The position numbers and the translations under genes are program-made. From Roseomonas fluvialis (lineage in GTDB: Bacteria > Pseudomonadota > Alphaproteobacteria > Acetobacterales > Acetobacteraceae), in the NCBI RefSeq assembly GCF_022846615.1, contig NZ_AP025637.1, positions 5,109,001 to 5,173,000 on the forward strand: a stretch of DNA of 64,000 bases, written 5' to 3'. Numbering within the stretch: the stretch's first letter is position 1; the number at the start of each line of letters is the position of its first letter. Below are positions 1 to 8,295 of this stretch, piece after piece. Below the pieces are notes generated by a model, which did no database searches, was not told where the DNA came from, and saw only the letters and a list, made by a program, of their open reading frames with translations.

Positions 1-1
1 C

Positions 2-97
2 CGCATGGCGTGGTTCGCGCTGGGCCTGGCGCTCGGGCTCGGGCTGCGATCGCAGGAGGGCGGCGATGTACGCGCGCTTCGGCAAGCGGGCGCTTGA
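2..97 (+). CDS. C-terminal end of an unidentified membrane protein (partial)
   Basis: The window opens inside a reading frame that stays open from base 2 to a TGA at 95-97. It encodes a hydrophobic stretch (AWFALGLALGLGL) followed by a short charged tail, as at the end of a polytopic membrane protein. In a polysaccharide locus this could be a polymerase/ligase or flippase, but only 31 residues are visible. It would overlap the following sugar transferase by 32 bases. The stretch may simply be non-coding. Confidence 0.3.
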   Translation, partial: RMAWFALGLALGLGLRSQEGGDVRALRQAGA

Positions 98-662
98 TGT
101 CGCCGGCGCGGCGGCGTTGCTGGCGCTGCTGGCGCCGGTGCTGCTGCTGCTGGCGGTGGCGGTGCGCGTCGGGCTCGGCGCGCCTGTCCTGTTCCGCCAG
201 GTGCGCGCCGGGCGCGGCGGCGTGCCCTTCGCCGTGCTGAAGTTCCGCACCCTGCGCGATGGCCCGGGCGAGGATGCCGCGCGCATGACGCGGCTTGGCG
301 CCGTGCTGCGCGCGCTGGCACTCGATGAACTGCCGCAGCTGGTCAATGTGCTGCGCGGGGAGATGAGCCTGGTCGGCCCGCGCCCGCTGCCGGTCGGCTA
401 TGTCGCGCTGTATTCGCCGCGCCAGGCGCTGCGGCTGCGGCCGCGCCCGGGTCTCGCGGGCTTGGCGCAGGCCGCCGGGCGCAATGCGGTGGGCTGGGAC
501 AGCCGGCTCGAACTCGATGCCCGCTATGCCGAGGCACCGCTGTGCCTGTCGGCCGACCTGGCGCTGCTGCTGCGCTGCGCGGCGCTGGCGCTGTCGGCGC
601 GCGGGGCGGCGGCGACGGGGCATGCGACGATGCCGGCTTTTCGTGGATCGAAGCGATCATAA
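66..662 (+). CDS. Undecaprenyl-phosphate sugar-1-phosphate transferase (PglC/WbaP C-terminal type)
   Basis: Initiating membrane transferase that moves a sugar-1-phosphate from a nucleotide sugar to undecaprenyl phosphate, starting a surface glycan repeat at the inner membrane. The 198-residue protein has the short single-domain form: a hydrophobic membrane hairpin at about residues 10-40, KFRT at 59-62, the DELPQL segment at 87-92, VGPRPLP at 103-109 and the PGLAGLAQAAGRN segment near 129-140, all family hallmarks. AGGAGG about 7 bases before ATG 66 fixes the start. It has no N-terminal CoA-binding-like half, so it resembles PglC rather than WbaP. The next genes are an aminotransferase and glycosyltransferases, so a di-amino or amino sugar is a plausible substrate; that is inference. 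Confidence 0.9.
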   Translation: MYARFGKRALDVAGAAALLALLAPVLLLLAVAVRVGLGAPVLFRQVRAGRGGVPFAVLKFRTLRDGPGEDAARMTRLGAVLRALALDELPQLVNVLRGEMSLVGPRPLPVGYVALYSPRQALRLRPRPGLAGLAQAAGRNAVGWDSRLELDARYAEAPLCLSADLALLLRCAALALSARGAAATGHATMPAFRGSKRS

Positions 663-698
663 CTCTTGGTTGAATTAGTTTTTTCATAATACACTCTG
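655..698 (+). promoter_or_regulatory. AT-rich island, possible promoter before the aminotransferase gene
   Basis: Within very GC-rich DNA this 44-base gap is strongly AT-rich and holds a CATAAT hexamer at 685-690, with TTGG-like hexamers 13-16 bases upstream. It ends directly at the GTG codons 699/702. A promoter here would give an almost leaderless transcript. No clear Shine-Dalgarno sequence precedes 699. The call rests on composition and a weak hexamer match only. Confidence 0.3.
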
Positions 699-1892
699 GT
701 GGTGAATTACCTGGTCTCGTCCCGACCGCCGCCCACCCCACCGAATATCGGCGAGCGCGGCGCGGGCCGGCGCATCCACCTCTCCGCACCGCATCTGGCC
801 GGCGACGAGCTGGACCGCCTGCGCCAAGTGCTGGAGAGCGGCTGGGTCGCACCGGCCGGCCCCACCATCGCCGCCTTCGAAGCCGCGATCGGCGCCGCCA
901 CCGGATTTCCCCATGTGCTCGCGACATCGTCGGGCACCGCTGCGCTGCATCTCGCCTACCGCGTGCTCGACATCGGTCCGGGCGACGAGGTCTGGGCGCC
1001 CGGCTTCACCTTCGTCGCGACCGTGGCGCCGGCGGTGCAGATGGGCGCGGTGCCGCGCTTCCTCGATGTCTGCCCGAAATCCTGGACGCTGGACCCCGGC
1101 CTGCTGCGCGCCGAATTGCGCGCCGCGTCCCGGCGCGGGCGGCTGCCGCGGGTGGTGGTGGCGGTGGACATCTACGGCCAGGCGAGCGAGCTCGACGCCA
1201 TCCTGGCCGCCTGCGCGCGCTACGACGTGCCGGTGCTGAGCGACAGCGCCGAGGGGCTGGGCGCGATTGCTTGCGGCCGGCCAGCCGGGCGGGGGGCGCG
1301 GGTCGCAGCGTTCTCGTTCAACGGTAACAAGATCGTCACCGCCGGCGGCGGCGGCGCGCTCGCCACCGACGACCCGGTGCTGCTGGCGCGCGCGCGCCAC
1401 CTGGCCAGCCACGCTAAGGACCCCGCGCCGCACTACCAGCATTCGGCCACCGGGCATGCCTACGGGCTGTCATCGGTGCTGGCGGCGGTGGGCCTGGCGC
1501 AGGTCGCGGTCCTGCCGCAACGGGTGGCGGCGCGGCGCGGCATCTTCGCGCGCTATGCCGCCGCGCTGGCCGACCTGCCGGGACTGGCTCCGATGCCCGA
1601 GCCGCGCTGGGGCCGTTCGACGCATTGGCTGAGCGCCATCCTGGTGGACCCCGCCCGCGCCGGGACCAACCGCGACAGGGTGCGCATCGCGCTGGAGGAA
1701 GCCGGCGCCGAATGCCGCCCGGTCTGGAAGCCGTTGCCCGAGCAGCCGGTGTTCCGTGACGCGCCGCGCGCCGGCGGGGCGGTCGCGCGCGGGCTGTTCG
1801 CGCAGGGGCTGTGCCTGCCCTCGGGCACCGGCATGACGGTGGCCGACCAGGACCTGGTGATCGACGCGATCCGCGGCTGCTGGCGCGCGTGA
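699..1892 (+). CDS. DegT/DnrJ/EryC1/StrS-family PLP-dependent sugar aminotransferase
   Basis: Transfers an amino group to a nucleotide-linked keto sugar in the cytoplasm, supplying an amino sugar for the surface glycan (PglE-like role). The 397-residue protein contains SSGTAALHLA at about 77-86, the DSAEGLGA loop near 182-189, and FSFNGNKIVTAGGGG with Lys211 as the expected pyridoxal-phosphate Schiff-base lysine. Family members usually begin close to the RIHLSAPH motif, which lies here at residue 25. GTG 699 and GTG 702 are the only nearby start candidates, so the protein carries a proline-rich N-terminal extension of about 24 residues. It is followed after 4 bases by a glycosyltransferase. 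Confidence 0.9.
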   Translation: MVNYLVSSRPPPTPPNIGERGAGRRIHLSAPHLAGDELDRLRQVLESGWVAPAGPTIAAFEAAIGAATGFPHVLATSSGTAALHLAYRVLDIGPGDEVWAPGFTFVATVAPAVQMGAVPRFLDVCPKSWTLDPGLLRAELRAASRRGRLPRVVVAVDIYGQASELDAILAACARYDVPVLSDSAEGLGAIACGRPAGRGARVAAFSFNGNKIVTAGGGGALATDDPVLLARARHLASHAKDPAPHYQHSATGHAYGLSSVLAAVGLAQVAVLPQRVAARRGIFARYAAALADLPGLAPMPEPRWGRSTHWLSAILVDPARAGTNRDRVRIALEEAGAECRPVWKPLPEQPVFRDAPRAGGAVARGLFAQGLCLPSGTGMTVADQDLVIDAIRGCWRA

Positions 1893-1896
1893 GCGC

Positions 1897-3153
1897 ATGC
1901 GCATCCTGTACCTGCACCAGCACCATTCGGGTCCGGGCGGCAGCACCGGCACGCGCAGCGACGGGCTGACGCGCGCGCTCGCGGCGCGCGGCCATGCGGT
2001 GACGCTCGCCTGCGGGCGGTACGAGGGCGCCGTGAGCGGCCTCGATGGTCCGTTCCGCCGCGGCCGGCGCGAGGGGCGCGTCGGCGCCGTGCGCGTGGTG
2101 GAATTCGACATCCCCTGTGGCAATGCCATGGGCCTGCGCGCGCGCGCCATCGCCTTCCTGCGTTTCGCCGCGCGCGCGACGCACCTCGCGATGCGCGGGG
2201 ATTTCGACCTGGTGGTGGCGTCGTCCACGCCGCTCACCGTCGCGATCCCGGCGCTGGCCGCCCGGGCGCTGCGTTCCACACCCTTCGTGTTCGAGATCCG
2301 CGACCCCTGGCCTGAATTGCCGCGCGCGCTGGGCGGCGTGCCGCGCCCGGTGCTGGCGGCGATGGACCACATGGCCGATGCCGCTTGCCGGCGCGCCGCC
2401 GCTATTGTGGCGCTGTCGGACGGCATGGCGCAGACCGCGCGTGCCCGCGGTGCCGAACCGGCGCGCGTGCATGTGGTGCCCAATGGCTGCGACCTGCACC
2501 TGTTCGGCCCGCATGTCGCGTCGTGGCGGCCCGCCATCGCGGCACCCTGGGAATGCCTCGCGGTCTATGCCGGTGCGCATGGGCGGGCGAATGGGCTCGA
2601 TTCGCTGCTCGACGCAGCGGCCGTGCTGCGTGACCGCGGCGAAACGCGCCTGCGGATCCTGTTGGTGGGCGATGGCGGGGCGAAGCCCGGCCTGGTCGCG
2701 CGCGCGCAGGCCGACGGGCTGTGCAACGTCACCTTCCTCGACCCGATGCCGCGCGCGCGACTGGGCGCGCTGTACGCCGGCAGCCAGGTCGCGCTGCACC
2801 TGCTGGCCGGGCTGCCCGAATTCGCCGAATGGACCGCGCCCAACAAGATCATGGACGGGCTCGCGGCCGGGCTGCCGGTGGTCACCAACCAGGGCGGGCG
2901 CGCGGCGCGCATCGTGGCGGAGGGACCTTCGGGCATCGCCGTGCCGGCGGGCGATGCGGCCGCGCTGGCCGATGCGCTGGCGCGGCTGGCGGACGATCCG
3001 GCGCTGCGCGTGCGCATGGGCGCGGCGGCGCGGCGCCAGGCAGTGACGACCTGGGATCGCCGCCTGCTGGCCGAGCGCTTCTGCACCGTGGTCGAGGATG
3101 CCGCACGGCCGGTGCCCTCCGCACCCGGCGCGCTGGCCGGCGCGCCGCGGTGA
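1897..3153 (+). CDS. Glycosyltransferase family 4 (WcaI/GT-B type)
   Basis: Retaining GT-B glycosyltransferase of 418 residues, probably adding a sugar to the lipid-linked glycan on the cytoplasmic face of the membrane. The N-terminal Rossmann half starts MRILYLHQHH with the Gly-rich loop GPGGSTGTR at 12-20 and an EIRDPWPELP segment near 133. The C-terminal donor-binding half has GAHGRANGLDSLLDA and APNKIMDGLAAGLPVV, typical GT4 elements. It starts 4 bases after the aminotransferase stop. Its TGA overlaps the ATG of the next gene (TGATG at 3151-3155), so the genes are translationally linked. Donor and acceptor sugars cannot be read from the sequence. Confidence 0.88.
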   Translation: MRILYLHQHHSGPGGSTGTRSDGLTRALAARGHAVTLACGRYEGAVSGLDGPFRRGRREGRVGAVRVVEFDIPCGNAMGLRARAIAFLRFAARATHLAMRGDFDLVVASSTPLTVAIPALAARALRSTPFVFEIRDPWPELPRALGGVPRPVLAAMDHMADAACRRAAAIVALSDGMAQTARARGAEPARVHVVPNGCDLHLFGPHVASWRPAIAAPWECLAVYAGAHGRANGLDSLLDAAAVLRDRGETRLRILLVGDGGAKPGLVARAQADGLCNVTFLDPMPRARLGALYAGSQVALHLLAGLPEFAEWTAPNKIMDGLAAGLPVVTNQGGRAARIVAEGPSGIAVPAGDAAALADALARLADDPALRVRMGAAARRQAVTTWDRRLLAERFCTVVEDAARPVPSAPGALAGAPR

Positions 3154-4223
3154 TGCGCGCGGTGCTGCACATGGTCGCGGCCGCGCGGCCGAACCTGCCG
3201 AAGCTCGCCGCGCTGTGGCATGCGCTGGCCGAGGCTCCGCCGGTCTGCACGCCCGTGCTGGTGCACACCGGCCAGCACCACGACGCGGCGATGTTCGGCG
3301 ACCTGCTCGACGACCTGGGCCTGCCCGCGCCGGGGGTCTCGCTGGGCATCAGTGGCGGGTCGCATGCCGAACTGACCGGGCGCACCATGATCGCGGCCGA
3401 GGCCGCCTGGCAGCGCGACCGCCCGGCCATGGTGGTGGTGGCGGGCGATGTCGATGGCGCGCTGGCGGCGGGCCTCGCAGCGCGCAAGCTGCGGATCCCG
3501 GTGGCGCATCTGGAAGCCGGGCTGCGCTGCGGCGATGCCGACATGCCCGAGGAGATCAACCGCCGCGCGCTGGATGCCATCAGCGACGTGCTCTGGGCGC
3601 CGGACGACGCCACCGCGGCGCGGCTGCGCGCCGAGGGACACGGCGCGGCGCGCGTGCGCGCGGTGGGCAACGCCATGGTGGACAGCCTGCTGCGCCACCT
3701 GCCCGCGGCCCGCGCGCGTCCGCTCCCCGCCGGGCTGCAGCCCGGCGGCTATGGTATCGTGACGCTGCATCGCCCGGCCAATGTGGACGACGAACCCGCC
3801 CTGCGCGCGCTGGTCGCGGCGGTCGAGGACGCGGCGAGGGCACTGCCGCTGGCCTGGCCGCTGCATCCGCGCACGCGCGCCCGGATGGACCGCTTCGGCC
3901 TGGGGCCGCCGCGCGGCGTGCGGATGCTGCCGCCGCTGCGCTACCTCGATTTCCTCGCGCTCATGGCCCATGCGCGGCTGGTCGCGACCGACAGCGGCGG
4001 CGTACAGGAGGAAGCGGCGGCACTCGGCCTGCCCTGCCTGACGCTGCGGCCGTCCACCGAGCGTCCGGCGACACTGGACGCCGGCGGCAATCGGCTGGTG
4101 ACGGCGGCAGGTCTGGCGGACGCGATGCGCGATCCGCCCGGCCGCGCAGCGCCGATCCCGCTGTGGGATGGGCGCGCGGGCGCGCGGATGCGCGACCATC
4201 TCGCGGAACTGCTGGCGCCATGA
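3153..4223 (+). CDS. wecB: UDP-N-acetylglucosamine 2-epimerase, non-hydrolysing (WecB-like)
   Basis: Interconverts UDP-GlcNAc and UDP-ManNAc in the cytoplasm, feeding ManNAc-type sugars into the surface glycan. The 356-residue protein has the family landmarks: TGQHHDAAMF at 39-48, GDVDGALAAG at 98-107, HLEAGLR at 119-125, PEEINRRALD at 132-141 and TLHRPANVD at 204-212, plus the C-terminal DSGGVQEEAAALGLP. These contain the Asp, Glu and His residues expected at the active site. Where many members have HGDT the sequence reads GDVD, a small deviation. ATG 3153 overlaps the previous stop, and its own stop overlaps the next start (ATGA). Confidence 0.88.
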   Translation: MRAVLHMVAAARPNLPKLAALWHALAEAPPVCTPVLVHTGQHHDAAMFGDLLDDLGLPAPGVSLGISGGSHAELTGRTMIAAEAAWQRDRPAMVVVAGDVDGALAAGLAARKLRIPVAHLEAGLRCGDADMPEEINRRALDAISDVLWAPDDATAARLRAEGHGAARVRAVGNAMVDSLLRHLPAARARPLPAGLQPGGYGIVTLHRPANVDDEPALRALVAAVEDAARALPLAWPLHPRTRARMDRFGLGPPRGVRMLPPLRYLDFLALMAHARLVATDSGGVQEEAAALGLPCLTLRPSTERPATLDAGGNRLVTAAGLADAMRDPPGRAAPIPLWDGRAGARMRDHLAELLAP

Positions 4224-5518
4224 CGACTGCGGCGCGGCATGGCGCAACGCGCCGACCGGCGGGCGTGTCGGGCGCGGATACGGCGCGCATGGACACGAGC
4301 GTGCCGCAGTTGCGCGGTCCGGACGGCGACGGCGCGATGCGCCCGCGCGAAGCGGCACCACCGGACGGGACGCGCAGCGCGCGCGGCGCTGCCGCATCGC
4401 ACGACGCCGCCGCGGCACGCGTGCTGCTGCTCTCGGCCGCGCATCCGCCCGCCGACACGCGCGTGGTGCGCAAGGAAGGCGCGGCCCTCGTGGCCGCAGG
4501 TTTCGATGTCTTGCACCTGGGCCCCGGCGACACCGATGCGCCGGCGCAGGTCGATGGCGTGCGCATCCTGACGCACCGCCACCGCCGGCTGCGGGGGCTG
4601 CTGGCGTTGGCACGCGATGCCGCGGCGCTGCGGCCCGATGCCATCCATGCCTCGGAACCCGATGCCTGGCTGGCGGCGCTGCTGGCGGCGCGGCGCTGCG
4701 GCGCGCGCGTGGTGCTGGACGTGCACGAACACTATCCGTCGCGCCTTGATGCGCGGCTGCCGGCCTGGTTGCGGCCGGTCGCGAGCGCCGCCATCGCGCG
4801 CGCCTGCAGCTGGATGGGCCGCGCGGCGGATGCGGTCGTGGTGGCGAAGGACGGGCTCGATGCGCCCTTCGCGGGCGCGCGGCTCGTGGCGGTGCGCAAC
4901 TACGCGCCCGCCCCTGTGGTGCCGCCGCGCGCGCACGCCGCCGGGCCGGTCACGCTGGTGCATCTGGGCGCGCTGGGGCGCGCACGAGGCTGGGCACAGA
5001 TGCTCGATGCGCTGGCGCTCGGCTCGCCCGCCACGCGGCTGCTGCTGGTCGGCCGCTTCACCGATGGCAGCGAGGACGCCTTCCGCACGCGCGCCGCGGC
5101 ACTCGGGCTGGCCGACCGCATCGAGGTCACCGGCTGGCTGCCGCAGGATGCCGCGCTGGCGCGGCTGCGCGGCGCCGACATCGCGCTGGTGCTGTTCCAG
5201 CGCGGCGAGGAGAACCACCGCCTGGCGCTGCCGCACAAGCTGTTCGACGCCATGGCGGCCGGGCTGCCGGTGATCGCACCGGTCTTCGCCGAGGAAGTGG
5301 CGCAGGTGGTGCGCACAGCCGGCTGCGGCCTGCTGGTCGAGACCGGCGACGCGGCGGCGGTGGCGCAGGCGGTGGCGGCGCTGGCCGACCCGACACGGCG
5401 CGCGGCGATGGGCGCGGCCGGCTGGCAGGCGGCGCGGACGCGCTTCGCATGGGAAGCCGAGGCAGCGCGGCTTGTTGCGCTGCATCGCGACCTGGCGGCG
5501 CGACGCCCGGCGGTCTGA
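4220..5518 (+). CDS. Glycosyltransferase family 4 with low-complexity N-terminal extension
   Basis: GT-B glycosyltransferase of 432 residues. The catalytic part begins near residue 67 (RVLLLSAAHPPADTRVVRKEG), with DVHEHYPSRLD in the acceptor half and GALGRARGWAQMLDAL, RFTDGSEDAF and LPHKLFDAMAAGLPVIAP in the donor half. The first 66 residues are Ala/Arg/Gly/Pro-rich and match no domain I know. ATG 4220 overlaps the epimerase stop (ATGA), which favours this start. ATG 4289 or 4337 are alternatives that would drop most of the extension. Last gene of the visible polysaccharide cluster. Confidence 0.85.
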   Translation: MTTAARHGATRRPAGVSGADTARMDTSVPQLRGPDGDGAMRPREAAPPDGTRSARGAAASHDAAAARVLLLSAAHPPADTRVVRKEGAALVAAGFDVLHLGPGDTDAPAQVDGVRILTHRHRRLRGLLALARDAAALRPDAIHASEPDAWLAALLAARRCGARVVLDVHEHYPSRLDARLPAWLRPVASAAIARACSWMGRAADAVVVAKDGLDAPFAGARLVAVRNYAPAPVVPPRAHAAGPVTLVHLGALGRARGWAQMLDALALGSPATRLLLVGRFTDGSEDAFRTRAAALGLADRIEVTGWLPQDAALARLRGADIALVLFQRGEENHRLALPHKLFDAMAAGLPVIAPVFAEEVAQVVRTAGCGLLVETGDAAAVAQAVAALADPTRRAAMGAAGWQAARTRFAWEAEAARLVALHRDLAARRPAV

Positions 5519-5628
5519 CGGCGGGAGGCCGCACAGCGGGAAAGACGTGCGGTCGTGTCGAGCAGTATCGTGGCCGGTGCCATCGGGCAGTGGCTGGACG
5601 CTGCGGCAGGCGGCGGCCCTGATCGCGG

Positions 5629-7266
5629 ATGGATTCGCGCGCCGGGCTTCCGGAGAATTGTGCGGTGCCGCCGCGCGACAGCGGACCGTGCGGCCGGCGA
5701 CCTGCGCTGCCGCGGTTTGACCAGCGCACCGCGCCGGCCGACCTTGCGGCCATGCGGGATGGAATTGCCTGGTCGAACGACCTTCTCACACTCGCGGCGC
5801 GCTTCGGTTCGCGTGTCGCGGTCACCGATGGCGTGGCGCGGATGGACTTCGCCGAACTCGCCGCCCGCGCGCATGGGCTGGCGCATGCGCTTCGCGTGCC
5901 ACCCGGCGCGCCGGTCGCGACCCTCGTGCCCAACGGCGTCGATGCGCCCTGGGTCAGCATGGGCGTCACCATCGCGGGCGCGGCGGAGGTGCCCGTCAAC
6001 GCGCATTCGACCGATGCCGAAATCGCGTGGTTCGCGCAGCTCGCGGGATTCCGCCGCGTGCTGGCGCCGCGCGCGCAGGCGGGCCGCCTGGCCGCACTCG
6101 GCCTCGATCCCTGGCCGATCGAGGATGTGGCGCCCGACGCCGCAGCCGCGCCGCTACCGCCGGTGCCGGCCGACGCCTGGGGGCGCATCCTGTTCACCTC
6201 CGGCACCACCGGGCGGCCCAAGGCGATCGTGCATACGCATGGCGGGCGCTGGACCGCGCACCTGCTGCAGCGCGCCGTGCTGCCCTTCACACCCGGCGCG
6301 GGCGACCGCGTGCTGTTGATGACGCCCTATGTGCATGGCGCGTCGCTGATCGCCGCCGCCTGGCTCGAACAGGGGGCGGAAGTGGTGCTCCAGGACGGCG
6401 TGCGCGCGGACGCGGTGGAACCCATCCTGGCCGCCGGCTGCCCCGCGATCTTTGCGCCGCCCACGGTGCTGGCGAAGATTCTTTCGCTGTTTCCCGGCCG
6501 GCGCTTCGCGGGCACGCGGGTGATCTTCACCGGCACCTCCACGCTGTCGCGCGAGGTGTGGCGCCGCGCCGCGGAGGCCTTCGGCCCGGTGGTGCGCATC
6601 ACCTACGGCATGAGCGAATGCTTCAACCCCATCACCGTGCTGGAACCGCCCGAGGTGGCGGAGGTCATGGCCGCGCCCGACAGCGGGCTTGGCGCCTGCC
6701 TTGGCTGGCCCGCGCCGGGTGTCGAGGTCGCGGTGCGCGGCGAGGACGGCACGCCGGTTCCGCCCGGCGACGCCGGCGAGATCCATCTGCGCGCGCGCCA
6801 CATGAATGCCGGCACCATCACCGGCGCCGGCTTCGTCGCGCGCCCGCCGGGCGCGTGGCACCGCACCGGCGACCTCGGTGCGATCGACGCGCGCGGGCGG
6901 CTGCACCTGTCGGGCCGCGCGGCGGATGTGATGAAGTCCGGTGGCTACCGCATCCATCCCGGCGAGATCGAGGCCGCGTTGGATGGCGCGGCCGGCGGGC
7001 GCGCGGTCTGCGTGTTCGGCATCCCGTCGGACTATTGGGGCGAGGTGATCGTGGCGGTGGCGGAGTCCCCGCCGGAGGGCTGGGCGGACGACGCGGCAGC
7101 GCGGGTCGCGCCGTTGGCGCGGCACAAGCGCCCGCGCGCCTGGCTCGCGCTGCCCGAATTGCCGCGCAACGCGCAGGGCAAGGTGGTGCGCGCGCGCGTG
7201 CGCGAGGCGCTGCTGGCGACGCATGCCTTCGAGGACGGACCGCATCCGCGGCTGGTGGCGCGCTGA
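5629..7266 (+). CDS. AMP-dependent acyl-CoA synthetase/ligase (ANL superfamily)
   Basis: Adenylate-forming enzyme of up to 545 residues that activates a carboxylic acid with ATP and probably transfers it to CoA. Visible ANL signatures are the phosphate-binding loop FTSGTTGRPKAIVHTHG near 189-205, YGMSECFNP near 325, the hinge/ATP motif HRTGDLGAIDARGRLHLSGR, and RNAQGKVVR near 513-521 with the catalytic lysine. ATG 5629 has no good ribosome-binding site. A Met at 5752 would also keep every motif, so the first 41 residues are doubtful. It follows the glycan cluster by 110 bases, with no functional link visible. The substrate acid is unknown. Confidence 0.85.
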   Translation: MDSRAGLPENCAVPPRDSGPCGRRPALPRFDQRTAPADLAAMRDGIAWSNDLLTLAARFGSRVAVTDGVARMDFAELAARAHGLAHALRVPPGAPVATLVPNGVDAPWVSMGVTIAGAAEVPVNAHSTDAEIAWFAQLAGFRRVLAPRAQAGRLAALGLDPWPIEDVAPDAAAAPLPPVPADAWGRILFTSGTTGRPKAIVHTHGGRWTAHLLQRAVLPFTPGAGDRVLLMTPYVHGASLIAAAWLEQGAEVVLQDGVRADAVEPILAAGCPAIFAPPTVLAKILSLFPGRRFAGTRVIFTGTSTLSREVWRRAAEAFGPVVRITYGMSECFNPITVLEPPEVAEVMAAPDSGLGACLGWPAPGVEVAVRGEDGTPVPPGDAGEIHLRARHMNAGTITGAGFVARPPGAWHRTGDLGAIDARGRLHLSGRAADVMKSGGYRIHPGEIEAALDGAAGGRAVCVFGIPSDYWGEVIVAVAESPPEGWADDAAARVAPLARHKRPRAWLALPELPRNAQGKVVRARVREALLATHAFEDGPHPRLVAR

Positions 7267-7582
7267 TTCCACTGGCGAAGTCGTCGACCGGTTGAAGCCA
7301 CATGTACCGACCCTCAGACGCGTCGTGCCTGCGGCACGCCTCCAGACACGTCGTGCCGCGGAAACCTCCGGGTCCCTCGGTGTCGTCCTTCTGGCGCTCG
7401 GCACGAGTCAAAGCCGCGTGCGGTTGGTGCGGGTTCGCGCGCGGGCGCAGCGACGCTGTGGCCTGCGCGCCGCAGTCGCCGCCGCGCACACCGTATCTTC
7501 ACGGCGCCGGTGCAATTTCGCCTTGCCGCCGCGCGATGCGCGGATGAAATATCCCGACCGACGCAAAACCGGAGGATCAGCT
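7267..7582. other. 316-base gap with a small dispersed hairpin repeat
   Basis: No convincing gene. The gap holds the hairpin CGTGCC-TGC-GGCACG at 7324-7338, flanked by sequence (7302-7345) similar to the reverse complement of 29820-29873, so a short dispersed repeat sits here. Near the end, GGAGG at 7571-7575 is the ribosome-binding site of the next gene. No promoter can be assigned with confidence. Confidence 0.6.
7324..7338. repeat. CGTGCC-N3-GGCACG hairpin, copy 1
   Basis: Perfect 6-bp stem with a 3-base loop. The same stem with different loops occurs at 15052-15066 (GAA) and 29824-29838 (TCC). The flanks of this copy and the 29.8-kb copy are related in opposite orientation. Confidence 0.5.
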
Positions 7583-8053
7583 ATGTTTTCGAGACGCACT
7601 CTTGCCGGCGCCGCCGCACTGGCCCTGGTCGCCGGCGGCGTCGCCGCGCAGAACTACAACCTGCGCCCGTCCTTCGGCACGGCGAACCTCCGCTTCAATT
7701 TTGCCCCCGACCCCTTCGTGGTGAACGTGACCGCCGGCGGCACCATTCCGGCCGAACGCATCGGCGGGCCGGGCTGCGTCGGCACCATCGCGCAGGCGCC
7801 GGATGTGCGGCTCAATTACCAGGCCGGCGGCGGGCTGCCGCTGTGGATCGGGGCGCGGTCCAACGCCGACGTGACGCTGGTGGTCAACCTGCCGAACGGG
7901 CAGTGGATCTGCAACGACGACTTCCAGGGTACCAACCCGGGCATCGTGCTGCGCCAGCCCATGTCCGGCCAGTACGACATCTGGGTCGGCAACTACGATC
8001 GCGGCCGTGGCATCCCGACGCAGGTGTTCTTCTCGGAAGTGCCCCCGCGCTAG
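7583..8053 (+). CDS. Secreted beta-rich protein of unknown function
   Basis: A 156-residue exported protein. MFSRRTLAGAAALALVAGGVAAQ at the N-terminus is a clear Sec signal peptide cut after AAQ or AA. The mature part (NYNLRPSFGTANLRF, two cysteines in GPGCVG and WICNDD, and SGQYDIWVGNY) alternates hydrophobic and polar residues like an all-beta fold. Related proteins in alphaproteobacteria are, from memory, often labelled peptidase S1, but no catalytic triad is visible here. GGAGG 8 bases before ATG 7583 supports the start. It appears to be a single-gene unit. The periplasm or outside is the likely location. Confidence 0.75.
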   Translation: MFSRRTLAGAAALALVAGGVAAQNYNLRPSFGTANLRFNFAPDPFVVNVTAGGTIPAERIGGPGCVGTIAQAPDVRLNYQAGGGLPLWIGARSNADVTLVVNLPNGQWICNDDFQGTNPGIVLRQPMSGQYDIWVGNYDRGRGIPTQVFFSEVPPR

Positions 8054-8295
8054 ACCACACCCCCATCAGACGGGCTCGTCCGATCGGGTGACGATGTTCG
8101 CTCATGCAACTGGCTCGATACGCTGCAGCGAGCCAAGGCGAGCGGAGGCGCCCTGGGTGCGTGCTTGAAGCGCGCGGCACCGGCCCGCCCCATCCCGGGC
8201 ATGGTCGCGCGCCGGGCTTGTCGCGGCGGGCGCGGCATGCTCAGACAATGGCAACGTGCGGGGAAACCGCCCGGATGACTGGGAGAAATCGCCCA

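Noticed and set aside
2565-4613. Long minus-strand open frame over the epimerase region
   Set aside because: Arg/Pro/Ala-rich composition with no domain, opposite three motif-supported plus-strand genes.
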